A stretch of DNA of 34,991 nt from Clostridia bacterium (GTDB lineage Bacteria > Bacillota_A > Clostridia > Christensenellales > Aristaeellaceae). Within the stretch, counting starts at the first letter, position 1; every line of letters starts with the position of its first letter. The stretch is taken from positions 1 through 34,991 of the forward strand of contig JAFXMP010000308.1 in assembly GCA_017530275.1 (NCBI GenBank). The letters run 5' to 3'. Below the pieces are notes generated by a model. It saw only the letters and a list, made by a program, of their open reading frames with translations. It was not told the origin of the DNA and did no database searches. Position numbers and translations under genes: made by a program. This document shows, piece after piece, positions 7,042 to 14,847 of the stretch.

Positions 7042-9951
7042 TTACCAGCTTCCCCGGGCGTTGGCCATGGCCTGGGTCAGGTTGGCCATTGCGGCGGCCA
7101 GGGTGCTGCTGGACGGGCTGCTGTTGATCACAGAGGCTAATTGCGCGATGGCCTGATACAAACCCGCGTAGCCGGGCTGATCCTCGGGCGTGGAAGCCAG
7201 CTGGCTTTGGGCCTGGGAAAGCAGGCGCTGGGCGTCAGGCAGCAGGGTGTTATCGATAATGGTCTGCTCGTAGCTGTAGGAATAAGACTGATGCATCGTG
7301 CAGGTGCGGGCTTGCAGCAGTTGGGCGTTGGTATTGCCGTCTGTGGTGAGCCGCATCGCCGCGTATTCGCCCAGGTAATCGGTGAGCACCGAGGCGTAGG
7401 CGGAATTGGTGAACTCATACAGGGGATGGCCGATGGGCAGGATCACCACGCCTTTGGAAGAATGGCTGGGGCAGTAGGCGGTTGCCAGCATGCCGGTTTG
7501 GTCGCACACGTCCAGTGAATAGTGCATTTGGCAGGATACTGTGGGCGCGCTGCCTGCTGGCCAGTAGTCGGTGGTGGTGCCGTAGCCCATTACGTCGTGA
7601 CGGCAGGCTTCGGTGGCAAGCTGGCCGGATACGTTGCAGGTGGTCACCCGCACCAGGCCGTAGTCGGAAGCGCTGCCCTCCATGATATCCCGGTTGGAAA
7701 GGTTTTTGTGAATGGGCTGCATGAACGCCTTCCATAGCTTGGCCGCGCTGTTGCCGCCCGTGGTTTTGGAGGAAAGGGCTTTGTAGTTGTCATGGCCGAT
7801 CCACACCGTTCCACAGTACCAGCCGGTGAGCCCGGCGAAGAATACGCCCTTCTGGTCCGAATTGGTGCCCGTTTTCCCGGCCACCGTCTGCCCGGACAGC
7901 TTGGCCGCGGTGCCGGTGCCGGAGGAAACCACGTCCTTCATCATGTCCACCGTCAGCCAGGCGGTGGAAGGCTGGAATACCTGGCGGCGCACCTGATTGG
8001 CGTGGGCGTCGTAAATGATGTTTTTGTTGCTGTCTGCGATGCCCAGGAAACTGATGGGACTTTGGTACACGCCGCCGTTGCCCAGCACGCCGAAAGCCAC
8101 TGCCATTTCCACCGGCGAAATGCCGCTGGAGCCCAGGGCCAGGCCGAAGGGCGTGCGGTTCATATGCTCTTCCGATACGCCTAAGCGCAGCAGATAATCA
8201 GCGGACCGATCCACGCCCACGAAATTCATCAAAGCGTAGGCGGCGGCGGTGTTGTCGCTGCGGGTGATGGCGGTGCGGATGGTTTCAGGGCCCCGGTAGG
8301 AGGAGCCGCCGTAGTTCTGGGGCCAGGTATCCTTGCCGTCGCTGCCTGTCCAGCCCTTGATGGGAAGGGGCATGTTATACAGGATGGTGCCCGCCCCGGC
8401 CCCCATTTCAATGGCAGGCGCATATACCGCGATGGGCTTGATGGACGACCCCACCGGCATATTCATATCGCAAGCCCGGTTCAGAGTTTTTCGTTTCGTT
8501 GGGGCGGTACGGCTGCCCACGATGGCTTTCAGTTCCCCGGTCCGGTAATCCAGCACCACGGCCGCCGCCTGGGGCTGGATGATTTCGTCGTAGGTGCCGT
8601 CCGAATTCCGGGCCCGGTATACCTTGTCCGATGGGTCGCGGAGGGCGGGATAGTCGCTCCAGTTTTGAAGCGTCTGTTCTACGTTGGTTTGAATGTCCGT
8701 GTCCAGCGCCAGGTATACGTGGTAGCCGCCGGTGCGCAGTTCGTTTTCCATTTTGGAACGGTTTGCGGAGGTGTCCTCCAGCCCTTTGATGGAAAGCAGG
8801 GTCTTGACCACGTCCCGGATGGCGTATTCCACGTAATGGGCGTAAGGGTACAAAGCGGTGGAGGAAGGGGATTTTTCCAGTACGGAAGCGGTGGAGGGAT
8901 TTAATGCGTCGATGTACTCATCATAGGAAATGAACTGGTTTTCGTACATGCAGCGCAGCACGTAATCCGTGCGGTCGTTGGTGATCTTCCGGTAATCGGT
9001 GGTGTCGCTCTGGCGGGTGTAAAAATTCCGGCGGGGATTGTAGTAATAAGGGTTGTTGGTCATGCCTGCCAACATGGCGCATTCCCGAAGGGAAAGGTCG
9101 TTCAGGTTATCCTTGCCGAAGTAGTTGTAGACGGCCACCTTCACGCCGTAATAATCTTCGCCTAAGTAAATGGTGTTCAGGTAGGCTTCCAGAATTTCGC
9201 TTTTGGTATACCGGGTTTCCAACTGCATGGCCAGGTACGCTTCCTGAATCTTGCGTTTGTAGGATTGCTCGCTGGACAGTAGGGTGTTCTTGATCAACTG
9301 CTGGGTGATGGTGGAGCCGCCCTGCTGGCTGCCGGTAACGAAATTGGCCACGAACGCGCCTACGATGCGCTTTACGTCCACGCCGTTATGGGTGTAGAAC
9401 CGGGCGTCCTCCACCGCCACAAAGGCGTGCTGCAAGGTCAGGGGCATGGTATCAATGGATACCATAATGCGGTTTTCCGTGCCCTTGTAATCGGTGATCA
9501 GGTTGCCGTTGGCGTCGTAAATGAAGGAGGTCTGGGCCTGATCGTCGATAGCGGCAAGGTCCAGGGTGGGGGCCGTTTCCATATACGCTTTCGCCACGCC
9601 CACCAGTGCGCCCGCTCCCGCCAGGCTGAGGATCAGCACCAGCAGGATCAGCATGCGGAAGGAATTGACCATCACCGCCAAAATGAAGGAAGGCTTGCGG
9701 GTGCGGGGCTTCAATATGGTGCGTTTTAAGGGCTTTTCCTCGATGGGCGGCAATTCTTCGCCCAGCCAGCTGTCCGTGGGCGCATACGCCGCGCTTTCCT
9801 GGGGATCGGGCCAGCCATCCTGATAGGCTTCATCGTAAATCACTTCGCCGTCGTCCGCAGGCGCATCCTGCCAGGAAGCGTCCGAATAGGTTTCGGCTTC
9901 CTGCCGCTGGGGCGTATCACTTGCGTCCGGCTGATACATGTTTTCGTTCAC
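7042..9951 (-). CDS. Class A penicillin-binding protein
   Basis: A 969-aa bifunctional peptidoglycan synthase. A long acidic cytoplasmic tail (residues 1-85) leads to a membrane anchor (about 88-122). The glycosyltransferase domain has EDARFYTHNG (catalytic Glu 181) and GGSTITQQLIKN (about 211-222) and polymerises lipid II. The transpeptidase domain has SSIK (502-505), SDN (565-567) and KTG (693-695) and cross-links stem peptides outside the membrane. The last 230 residues add a Cys-containing tail (CNVSG, CRHD, CQMH, DVCDQTG, YCPS) with no PASTA or Fn3 domain. The GTG start at 9951 is chosen because AAGGAG lies 9 nt before it; an ATG four codons in is also possible. It is monocistronic, with its own promoter and a hairpin repeat 3' of the stop. 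Confidence 0.93.
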   Translation of the reverse strand: MNENMYQPDASDTPQRQEAETYSDASWQDAPADDGEVIYDEAYQDGWPDPQESAAYAPTDSWLGEELPPIEEKPLKRTILKPRTRKPSFILAVMVNSFRMLILLVLILSLAGAGALVGVAKAYMETAPTLDLAAIDDQAQTSFIYDANGNLITDYKGTENRIMVSIDTMPLTLQHAFVAVEDARFYTHNGVDVKRIVGAFVANFVTGSQQGGSTITQQLIKNTLLSSEQSYKRKIQEAYLAMQLETRYTKSEILEAYLNTIYLGEDYYGVKVAVYNYFGKDNLNDLSLRECAMLAGMTNNPYYYNPRRNFYTRQSDTTDYRKITNDRTDYVLRCMYENQFISYDEYIDALNPSTASVLEKSPSSTALYPYAHYVEYAIRDVVKTLLSIKGLEDTSANRSKMENELRTGGYHVYLALDTDIQTNVEQTLQNWSDYPALRDPSDKVYRARNSDGTYDEIIQPQAAAVVLDYRTGELKAIVGSRTAPTKRKTLNRACDMNMPVGSSIKPIAVYAPAIEMGAGAGTILYNMPLPIKGWTGSDGKDTWPQNYGGSSYRGPETIRTAITRSDNTAAAYALMNFVGVDRSADYLLRLGVSEEHMNRTPFGLALGSSGISPVEMAVAFGVLGNGGVYQSPISFLGIADSNKNIIYDAHANQVRRQVFQPSTAWLTVDMMKDVVSSGTGTAAKLSGQTVAGKTGTNSDQKGVFFAGLTGWYCGTVWIGHDNYKALSSKTTGGNSAAKLWKAFMQPIHKNLSNRDIMEGSASDYGLVRVTTCNVSGQLATEACRHDVMGYGTTTDYWPAGSAPTVSCQMHYSLDVCDQTGMLATAYCPSHSSKGVVILPIGHPLYEFTNSAYASVLTDYLGEYAAMRLTTDGNTNAQLLQARTCTMHQSYSYSYEQTIIDNTLLPDAQRLLSQAQSQLASTPEDQPGYAGLYQAIAQLASVINSSPSSSTLAAAMANLTQAMANARGSW

Positions 9952-9984
9952 AGCATGTTCTCCTTAAAACACTCTATCAAAATG

Positions 9985-10013
9985 ATTATATCATGAAAAG
10001 GGGAAGTTGTAAA
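9985..10013 (-). promoter_or_regulatory. Sigma-A promoter of the PBP gene
   Basis: Read on the minus strand, TTTACA (10013-10008) and TATAAT (9990-9985) are separated by 17 bp. The -10 box lies 33 nt before the GTG start. It is divergent from the pepC promoter. Confidence 0.8.
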
Positions 10014-10103
10014 ATCCTCGCAAAGATAGAACGAAAGAAAGCGCGGTTTCCCTGCACTGGAGCAGGCGTTATCCCATTGGATCGAGTTTTTTTCATTTAC
10101 CGC

Positions 10104-10132
10104 TTGCCGGCACAGGGGGAAAGGGATATAAT
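10104..10132 (+). promoter_or_regulatory. Sigma-A promoter of pepC
   Basis: TTGCCG (10104-10109) and TATAAT (10127-10132) are separated by 17 bp. The leader would be about 35 nt. Confidence 0.75.
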
Positions 10133-10174
10133 AAATGCAGCTTGATTTCCACGTATAAGAAAGGATGATGCTCC

Positions 10175-11509
10175 ATGCAGAAAACGCCGATCACCCAGGA
10201 ACAGTTAAAAGCCTGGTCGGACCATTACAACGCTTCCGACGCCCGTCAGATCGCTACCCTGGCCTTATCGAAAGCCAGCGTGAACGACGCGGCGTATTCT
10301 CCCGCCTCCGCCTTTGCCATGCGGCACAAGTTTTCTATCGAAATCCCCACCCTGCCGGTGACCAACCAGAAGCACAGCGGGCGCTGCTGGCTGTTCGCCG
10401 CCGCCAACGTACTGCGCGAACGCATCGCGCAGCGCCTGAATTTGGAAGACTTTGAGCTTTCTCAAAGCTACCTGGCCTTCTGGGACAAATTCGAGCGGGC
10501 CAACTATTTCCTGGAAAGCATCCTGGAAACGGCCTCCCTGCCCACGGACGACCGCACCGTATCCTTTATTCTTCAGACCGGCGTGCACGACGGCGGACAG
10601 TGGGATATGTTTGCCAACATCGTGCGCAAATACGGCGTGGTGCCCAAGGACGTGTTCGACGAAACCTTCCAGTCCTCCAACACCGGCAGCATGAACCACT
10701 TTTTGAACCGCAATCTGAAAATCTGCGCGGCCAAGCTGCGGAAAATGGTCGCCGCTGGAAAAAGCGAAGCGGACATCCAGGCGGAAAAAGCCGCCATGCT
10801 GGATAAGATCTACGGCTTCCTGTGCGCCTGCTACACCGAGCCGCCCAAGACCTTTGATTTCTCCTATGTGGACAAGGATAAGCAGTATCATGAGGAGAAA
10901 GGCTTCACGCCCCAGAGCTTCTGCGAAAAGTACGTGGGCTCCCTGCTGGACGATATCGTGAGCGTGATCAATGCCCCTACTCAGGACAAGCCCTGGCACA
11001 AAACCTTCACAATCAAAATGCTGGGCAATGTGGTAGGCGGCAAAGACGTGAAGCACCTGAATATCACCATGGATGAAATGAAGGAGGCCATCATCCGTCA
11101 GCTACAGGCGGGCAAGGTGGTCTGGTTCGGCAGCGACGTGGGCAAGTTCGGCGACCGGGACAAGGGCATTTGGGACGATCAGAGTTACGGCGTGGAGCTG
11201 CTCACGGGGCTTGACCTGTCCATTTCCAAGGAAGACAGCCTGGACTACGGCTTTGCCGCCATGAACCACGCCATGGTGATCACCGGCGTGAATTTAGAGG
11301 ATGGCAAACCTACCCGCTGGAAGATCGAAAACAGCTGGGGCGACGAGCACGGAGCCAAGGGCTATTACATCTGCTCCGATACATGGTTTGACGATTATGT
11401 GTTCCAGGCAGCCATCGAAAAGGAATACCTGGGCGAGCTGGCGGAGTACGCCAAGCAGGACCCCATTGCCCTGGAGCCCTGGGACCCCATGGGCACTTTG
11501 GCGGAATAA
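10175..11509 (+). CDS. pepC: Aminopeptidase C (bleomycin hydrolase family, C1B)
   Basis: A 444-aa cytosolic cysteine peptidase, the usual PepC length. The papain-like triad is visible: Cys71 in KHSGRCWLFAA, His365 in MNHAMVITG and Asn386 in KIENSWGDEHG. The family motif QTGVHDGGQWDM is also present. PepC enzymes form hexamers that trim N-terminal residues from peptides during protein turnover or peptide feeding. Transcription is from its own promoter and ends at a terminator 17 nt after the stop. The ribosome site AAAGGAT is modest, and an ATG ten nt upstream is out of frame, so the start at 10175 is preferred. It ends TLAE, without the conserved extended C-terminal arm that I can recognise. 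Confidence 0.94.
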   Translation: MQKTPITQEQLKAWSDHYNASDARQIATLALSKASVNDAAYSPASAFAMRHKFSIEIPTLPVTNQKHSGRCWLFAAANVLRERIAQRLNLEDFELSQSYLAFWDKFERANYFLESILETASLPTDDRTVSFILQTGVHDGGQWDMFANIVRKYGVVPKDVFDETFQSSNTGSMNHFLNRNLKICAAKLRKMVAAGKSEADIQAEKAAMLDKIYGFLCACYTEPPKTFDFSYVDKDKQYHEEKGFTPQSFCEKYVGSLLDDIVSVINAPTQDKPWHKTFTIKMLGNVVGGKDVKHLNITMDEMKEAIIRQLQAGKVVWFGSDVGKFGDRDKGIWDDQSYGVELLTGLDLSISKEDSLDYGFAAMNHAMVITGVNLEDGKPTRWKIENSWGDEHGAKGYYICSDTWFDDYVFQAAIEKEYLGELAEYAKQDPIALEPWDPMGTLAE

Positions 11510-11525
11510 AAAACAATTCTCAATC

Positions 11526-11558
11526 AAAGACTGGGCTTTCAAACGCCCGGTCTTTTTC
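11526..11558 (+). terminator. Terminator of pepC
   Basis: Bases 11526-11536 pair with 11545-11555 (11 positions, one wobble) around an 8-nt loop, followed by more T. The T-run runs into the -35 box of the next promoter. Confidence 0.85.
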
Positions 11559-11587
11559 TTGACTTGCTTTCCTGAATGATTTATAAT
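11559..11587 (+). promoter_or_regulatory. Sigma-A promoter of the HAD-YdcF-AraC operon
   Basis: TTGACT (11559-11564) and TATAAT (11582-11587) have a 17-bp spacer. It starts within the T-tract of the pepC terminator, so the two units are packed tightly. Confidence 0.85.
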
Positions 11588-11670
11588 TTTCCTGTCAGAA
11601 AATGCGGAAATATTAAGAATAGAATCCTCTTTCTCTCCGGCCGCCAACCGCCCGAAAGGAGTGCGCATCC

Positions 11671-12573
11671 ATGAAATTCCCCCGGGAACGTAAGGAAGAT
11701 AATCCAGTGGTGGCAATCTGCTACGATTTTGATAAAACCCTTTCCCCGGCTGATATGCAAGCCCAGGGCTTCATTCAGTCCGTGGGTTTTGACGTGGAAC
11801 AGTTCTGGGAGGAATCCGACGCCTTCGCCCTGTCCCACGATATGGACCAGAATTTGGCTTACATGCATAAAATGGTGCGGGAAGCGGAGGGCCGCTTTGT
11901 GTTCAGCCGGGCCGCCCTGATGGATTATGGAGCCAAGGTGGCCCTGTTTCCGGGCGTGAACGAATGGTTTGACCGGCTGCGCCTGTTCGGGGAGCAGCAC
12001 GGCGTGATGGTGGAGCACTATATTATTTCCTCCGGCCTCAAGGAAATGATCGAGGGCACCGAACCGGCCCAGAACGGCGCGTTCAAAAAAATCTACGCCA
12101 GCTCCTTCTGCTACAACGATCGGGGCATCGCCATATGGCCCGCCCAGGTGATCAATTTCACCAACAAGACCCAGTTCCTGTTCCGCATCGAAAAGGGCGT
12201 GCTGGACGTGAACGACCCCGGGGTGAACGAATTCTTCCCACCGGAACAACTGCGGGTGCCTTTCCGGAACATGATCTATATTGGGGACAGCGATACGGAT
12301 ATCCCCTGCATGAAGCTGGTGAACACCTATGGCGGTTTCTCCGTCGGCGTGTACAACCCTGATAATGGCAGCCGTGAAAAGGTATACCGGATGATGCGGG
12401 AAAACCGCATCCGGTATTTCGCGCCAGCGGATTACCAGGAAAACTCCGGGCTGGACAATCTGATCAAGGATATCTTGCTGTGCGTTGCCGCCCGGGAACG
12501 GGTGGAAAACGCGCATAACGAAGCGGCGCGGGAAATCCAGTCGGCCCGGAACGGGGAAACAGTCATGCCATAA
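11671..12573 (+). CDS. HAD-family hydrolase
   Basis: A 300-aa cytosolic protein with haloacid-dehalogenase phosphatase motifs: motif I DFDKTLS (nucleophile Asp19, acid/base Asp21), motif II in HYIISSGLKEMI, a Lys region around NKTQFLF, and motif IV GDSDTDIPCMK. These enzymes remove phosphate from small molecules through an aspartyl-phosphate. The substrate cannot be told from sequence. The ribosome site AAAGGAG lies 10 nt before the ATG. It is the first gene of a three-gene run with a YdcF-like protein and an AraC regulator. The C-terminal 40 residues are charged and probably helical. Confidence 0.85.
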   Translation: MKFPRERKEDNPVVAICYDFDKTLSPADMQAQGFIQSVGFDVEQFWEESDAFALSHDMDQNLAYMHKMVREAEGRFVFSRAALMDYGAKVALFPGVNEWFDRLRLFGEQHGVMVEHYIISSGLKEMIEGTEPAQNGAFKKIYASSFCYNDRGIAIWPAQVINFTNKTQFLFRIEKGVLDVNDPGVNEFFPPEQLRVPFRNMIYIGDSDTDIPCMKLVNTYGGFSVGVYNPDNGSREKVYRMMRENRIRYFAPADYQENSGLDNLIKDILLCVAARERVENAHNEAAREIQSARNGETVMP

Positions 12574-12612
12574 TGCCTATGGAATTCAAATCACATTTGG
12601 AGGAAAACGACG

Positions 12613-13185
12613 ATGGAAAAAACAGACGCGATCATCGTACTGGGCCACCGGCTACTGCCGGGCAATCTGCCTTCGGATGATTTGAAGCGGCGCATCGACA
12701 AGGCGGTGGAGGTGTGGCGGGAAACGGGCGCGCCCCTCATCATGCCCTGCGGCGGATTGACTTACGAACGCCAGCGCACGGAAGCGGAGGTCATGAAAGA
12801 AATGCTCATGGAGCGCGGCGTGCCGGAGGACATCATCCGTTTGGAGGATCAATCCCGCATCACCCTGGAAAACATGCTGAACGCTTATGACCTGCTGGGA
12901 CCGGACAAGCGGGTGGCGGTGGTGAGCAGCGATTACCACATGGACATGGCTCTGAACGACTGCCGGGCTGTGGGCCTGAACGCCTACGGCGTGGGCGCGG
13001 AAACGCCGGATATCGCCTATCGGGACGAAATGCGCGCCGAGCTGAACGGTTTTGAAAGGAAGCTGGACGAGCTGCGCGCCCAGGGCATGACCAACCGGCA
13101 GATCATCGATCAGTTCATGGAACGGGCGGCGGAAGCGCATAAAAAGGGCGTGAAGTTAGAGGACGAATTGCATAAGCGCGGATGA
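12613..13185 (+). CDS. YdcF-like (DUF218) protein
   Basis: A 190-aa protein with the DUF218/YdcF pattern: DAIIVLGHRL at the N-terminus, MPCGGLTYERQRTEAEVM, DQSRITLENMLNA and VVSSDYHMDMAL. E. coli YdcF binds S-adenosylmethionine, and other members are membrane-linked with roles in envelope biogenesis. This one has no membrane segment, so it is a soluble form, and its ligand is unknown. GGAGG lies 8 nt before the ATG. Its TGA overlaps the ATG of the next gene by 4 nt (ATGA at 13182-13185), so translation is coupled. Confidence 0.85.
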   Translation: MEKTDAIIVLGHRLLPGNLPSDDLKRRIDKAVEVWRETGAPLIMPCGGLTYERQRTEAEVMKEMLMERGVPEDIIRLEDQSRITLENMLNAYDLLGPDKRVAVVSSDYHMDMALNDCRAVGLNAYGVGAETPDIAYRDEMRAELNGFERKLDELRAQGMTNRQIIDQFMERAAEAHKKGVKLEDELHKRG

Positions 13186-14111
13186 CGATCCACCGGGAAG
13201 AACTGGAAGGAAAGGAAAACGCATTGCAAATTCTGCGAAATATAAACCTGATTGCCGATACATCGGAAGAAAAGCTGCCGAATTTCGATCCGGCTTTTCC
13301 CTGTGTCACCAGTCAGGCGGAGCTGCATTCCTATCCGGGGGCCATCCTGCCTTGGCATTGGCATCCCACTGCCGAGCTGTTCTATGTGGCGGAAGGGGCG
13401 CTGACCTACCATATCCCTGGCGGCAATTTCCTTTTCACCCGTGGAATGGGCGGTCTGCTGCTGCCCGAGATGATCCACAAAACCACGTGGGACAGGCAGG
13501 CCAGCGTTGTGCAGCGGCTTCATTTGTTCTACCCTTCCCTCCTGTTCGGGGAAGCAGGCGCTCGCATGGAACAAAAATACGTTCGGCCCATGCTGAATGC
13601 CTCGCCCCTGATATCGCTGAATCCCCGACAGGAAAATCATGTCTCCGCGCTTTCTCTGCTGGAAGCCTCTTTTGGCCTGAACGAAAATGATTATCAATAT
13701 GAATTCCGGCTGCGGGAAGCACTATGCGAGATCTGGCTTCGGCTGCTGGAAATACGCGGGCAAAACGAACCTAATACCGTGCTTTCCCCCACCGACTCCC
13801 GCATGAAAAACATGCTGACTTTTATTCACGCCCATATTTCGGAAAAGCTGACGGTGCAGGCCATCGCAGGCGCTGCTTTTGTCAGCGCCCGCGCGTGCTA
13901 CCGAATGTTCCGGGACGCGCTGGGAACCACACCCAACGCGTATATCACCTCCTGCCGTATCCGAAACGCCTGCGTGCTGCTGAACCGGGACAAACTGTCC
14001 GTTACCGAAGCCGCCCAGCGCTGCGGGTTTGAGGACAGCGGCTATTTCGGCAGGGTTTTCCGGGAATATACCGGTCTTTCTCCCAGTGAATTCAAAAAAA
14101 TGGCACAATAA
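13182..14111 (+). CDS. AraC-family transcriptional regulator
   Basis: A 309-aa regulator. Residues about 45-110 form a cupin-type sensor region (LPWHWHPTAELFYVAEGALTYHI is the typical pattern: paired His, then an E-L-x-Y strand). The C-terminal 100 residues hold two helix-turn-helix motifs, with LTVQAIAGAAFVSARACYRMF and then CGFEDSGYFGRVFREYTG, the AraC signature. Such proteins sense sugars or small ligands and activate nearby genes. Target genes are unknown; its own operon or the ABC transporter at 14848-18446 are the nearest candidates. The start overlaps the preceding stop by 4 nt. Confidence 0.93.
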   Translation: MTIHREELEGKENALQILRNINLIADTSEEKLPNFDPAFPCVTSQAELHSYPGAILPWHWHPTAELFYVAEGALTYHIPGGNFLFTRGMGGLLLPEMIHKTTWDRQASVVQRLHLFYPSLLFGEAGARMEQKYVRPMLNASPLISLNPRQENHVSALSLLEASFGLNENDYQYEFRLREALCEIWLRLLEIRGQNEPNTVLSPTDSRMKNMLTFIHAHISEKLTVQAIAGAAFVSARACYRMFRDALGTTPNAYITSCRIRNACVLLNRDKLSVTEAAQRCGFEDSGYFGRVFREYTGLSPSEFKKMAQ

Positions 14112-14150
14112 TCCGAATTGCTGGCAGTTTTTTCATGGCGTAGGCCTTCT

Positions 14151-14197
14151 CCCTCCTGTTATGATAGCGTCAAGCGAAGGAACAGGAGGGATTTTTT
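14151..14197 (+). terminator. Hairpin with T7 tract after the AraC gene; overlaps the next ribosome site
   Basis: CCCTCCTGTT (14151-14160) pairs perfectly with AACAGGAGGG (14181-14190) and is followed by ATTTTTTT. As RNA it is a good terminator. The right arm is also the only ribosome site for the small ORF at 14200, so if transcription goes through, that site is masked. Confidence 0.7.
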
Positions 14198-14199
14198 TC

Positions 14200-14355
14200 A
14201 TGCTGATTGCAGTGGTAATCTTGATTCTGGCGGGCGTCGTATGCTTTCTTGGGCAATGCCTGCTTTCCTTCAAAACCGCAAAATTGCTTGACGCATACAT
14301 TGTCCATGCTTTGGATGCAATCCAACCCCCAACATGCGGAGAGAGGAGGGCTTGA
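14200..14355 (+). CDS. Small membrane ORF, 51 aa
   Basis: MLIAVVILILAGVVCFLGQ forms one clear membrane segment, followed by a short soluble tail ending CGERRA. The ribosome site GGAGGG is at 14185-14190, inside a hairpin arm. The start resembles the first helix of small multidrug/DMT-type transporters, and a DMT-transporter remnant follows directly. It may be a real small membrane protein or the broken 5' end of that transporter. Confidence 0.35.
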   Translation: MLIAVVILILAGVVCFLGQCLLSFKTAKLLDAYIVHALDAIQPPTCGERRA

Positions 14356-14357
14356 TC

Positions 14358-14701
14358 ATGTCCTTCCTCGTGCCTGGATTCATCCTGGCGGGCATTGCCT
14401 GCTATACCGGACAGGTTTTTTCAACCGGCTCTATTCCGTTTCCCATCCGGCGGACGCCGCCCTCGCCTGTCCGGTGTTCAATCTGCCGTACGGCGTGATC
14501 ACTGCCGCCGCTATCGCCATCAATTTGCTGATGCTCACCCTGGCCTATGTCCCCGCCGCCATCCTCTTTCCCATCGAAGCGGGAGGCATCCTGATCGTCA
14601 GCGCATTCCTCAGCCGCGGCATTCTGAAAGAACCCATCGGCAAACTGCGTTTGTTCAGTATTCTGATTGCCGCTGTCAGCTTGGTCCTGACGAATCTGTA
14701 A
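14358..14701 (+). pseudogene. Frameshifted remnant of a DMT/EamA-type transporter
   Basis: From the ATG at 14358 (ribosome site GAGAGGAGG just upstream) the frame reads MSFLVPGFILAGIACYTGQVF and then fails, ending in TGA at 14496-14498. The next frame continues sensibly to 14701 with helices such as VITAAAIAINLLMLTLAYV, FPIEAGGILIVSAFLSRGI and LRLFSILIAAVSLVL, the typical last three helices of an EamA-like drug/metabolite transporter. Adding one T to the T6 run at 14417-14422 joins the two parts into one frame. Even so, only about 115 aa remain, far short of the usual 280-300, so the gene is also truncated. A base-calling error in the T-run is possible for the frameshift but not for the truncation. 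Confidence 0.5.
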
Positions 14702-14797
14702 ACACATGAAATCTATTCAGGAGATCGATCCAATCCTGCATATCGAAAGCCGCAGTGCTTCTGTTTTCATCACGAAGCTGAACGGTTGCAGCGCGCG

Positions 14798-14826
14798 AAA
14801 AAAAGGAGCGGTCCGAAGACCGCCCC
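14798..14826 (-). terminator. Terminator of the sugar ABC operon
   Basis: On the minus strand a 9-bp stem (14826-14818 with 14813-14805) with one mismatched position closes a TTCG tetraloop and is followed by T7. It lies 21 nt after the binding-protein stop. Confidence 0.92.
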
Positions 14827-14847
14827 AAGGTTTTGCGTATTGATGGA

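Noticed and set aside
9948..9956. Three-codon ORF ATG CTG TGA overlapping the GTG start of the PBP gene (minus strand)
   Set aside because: Its ATG lies only 3 nt from the ribosome site, too close for efficient initiation, so it is probably chance.
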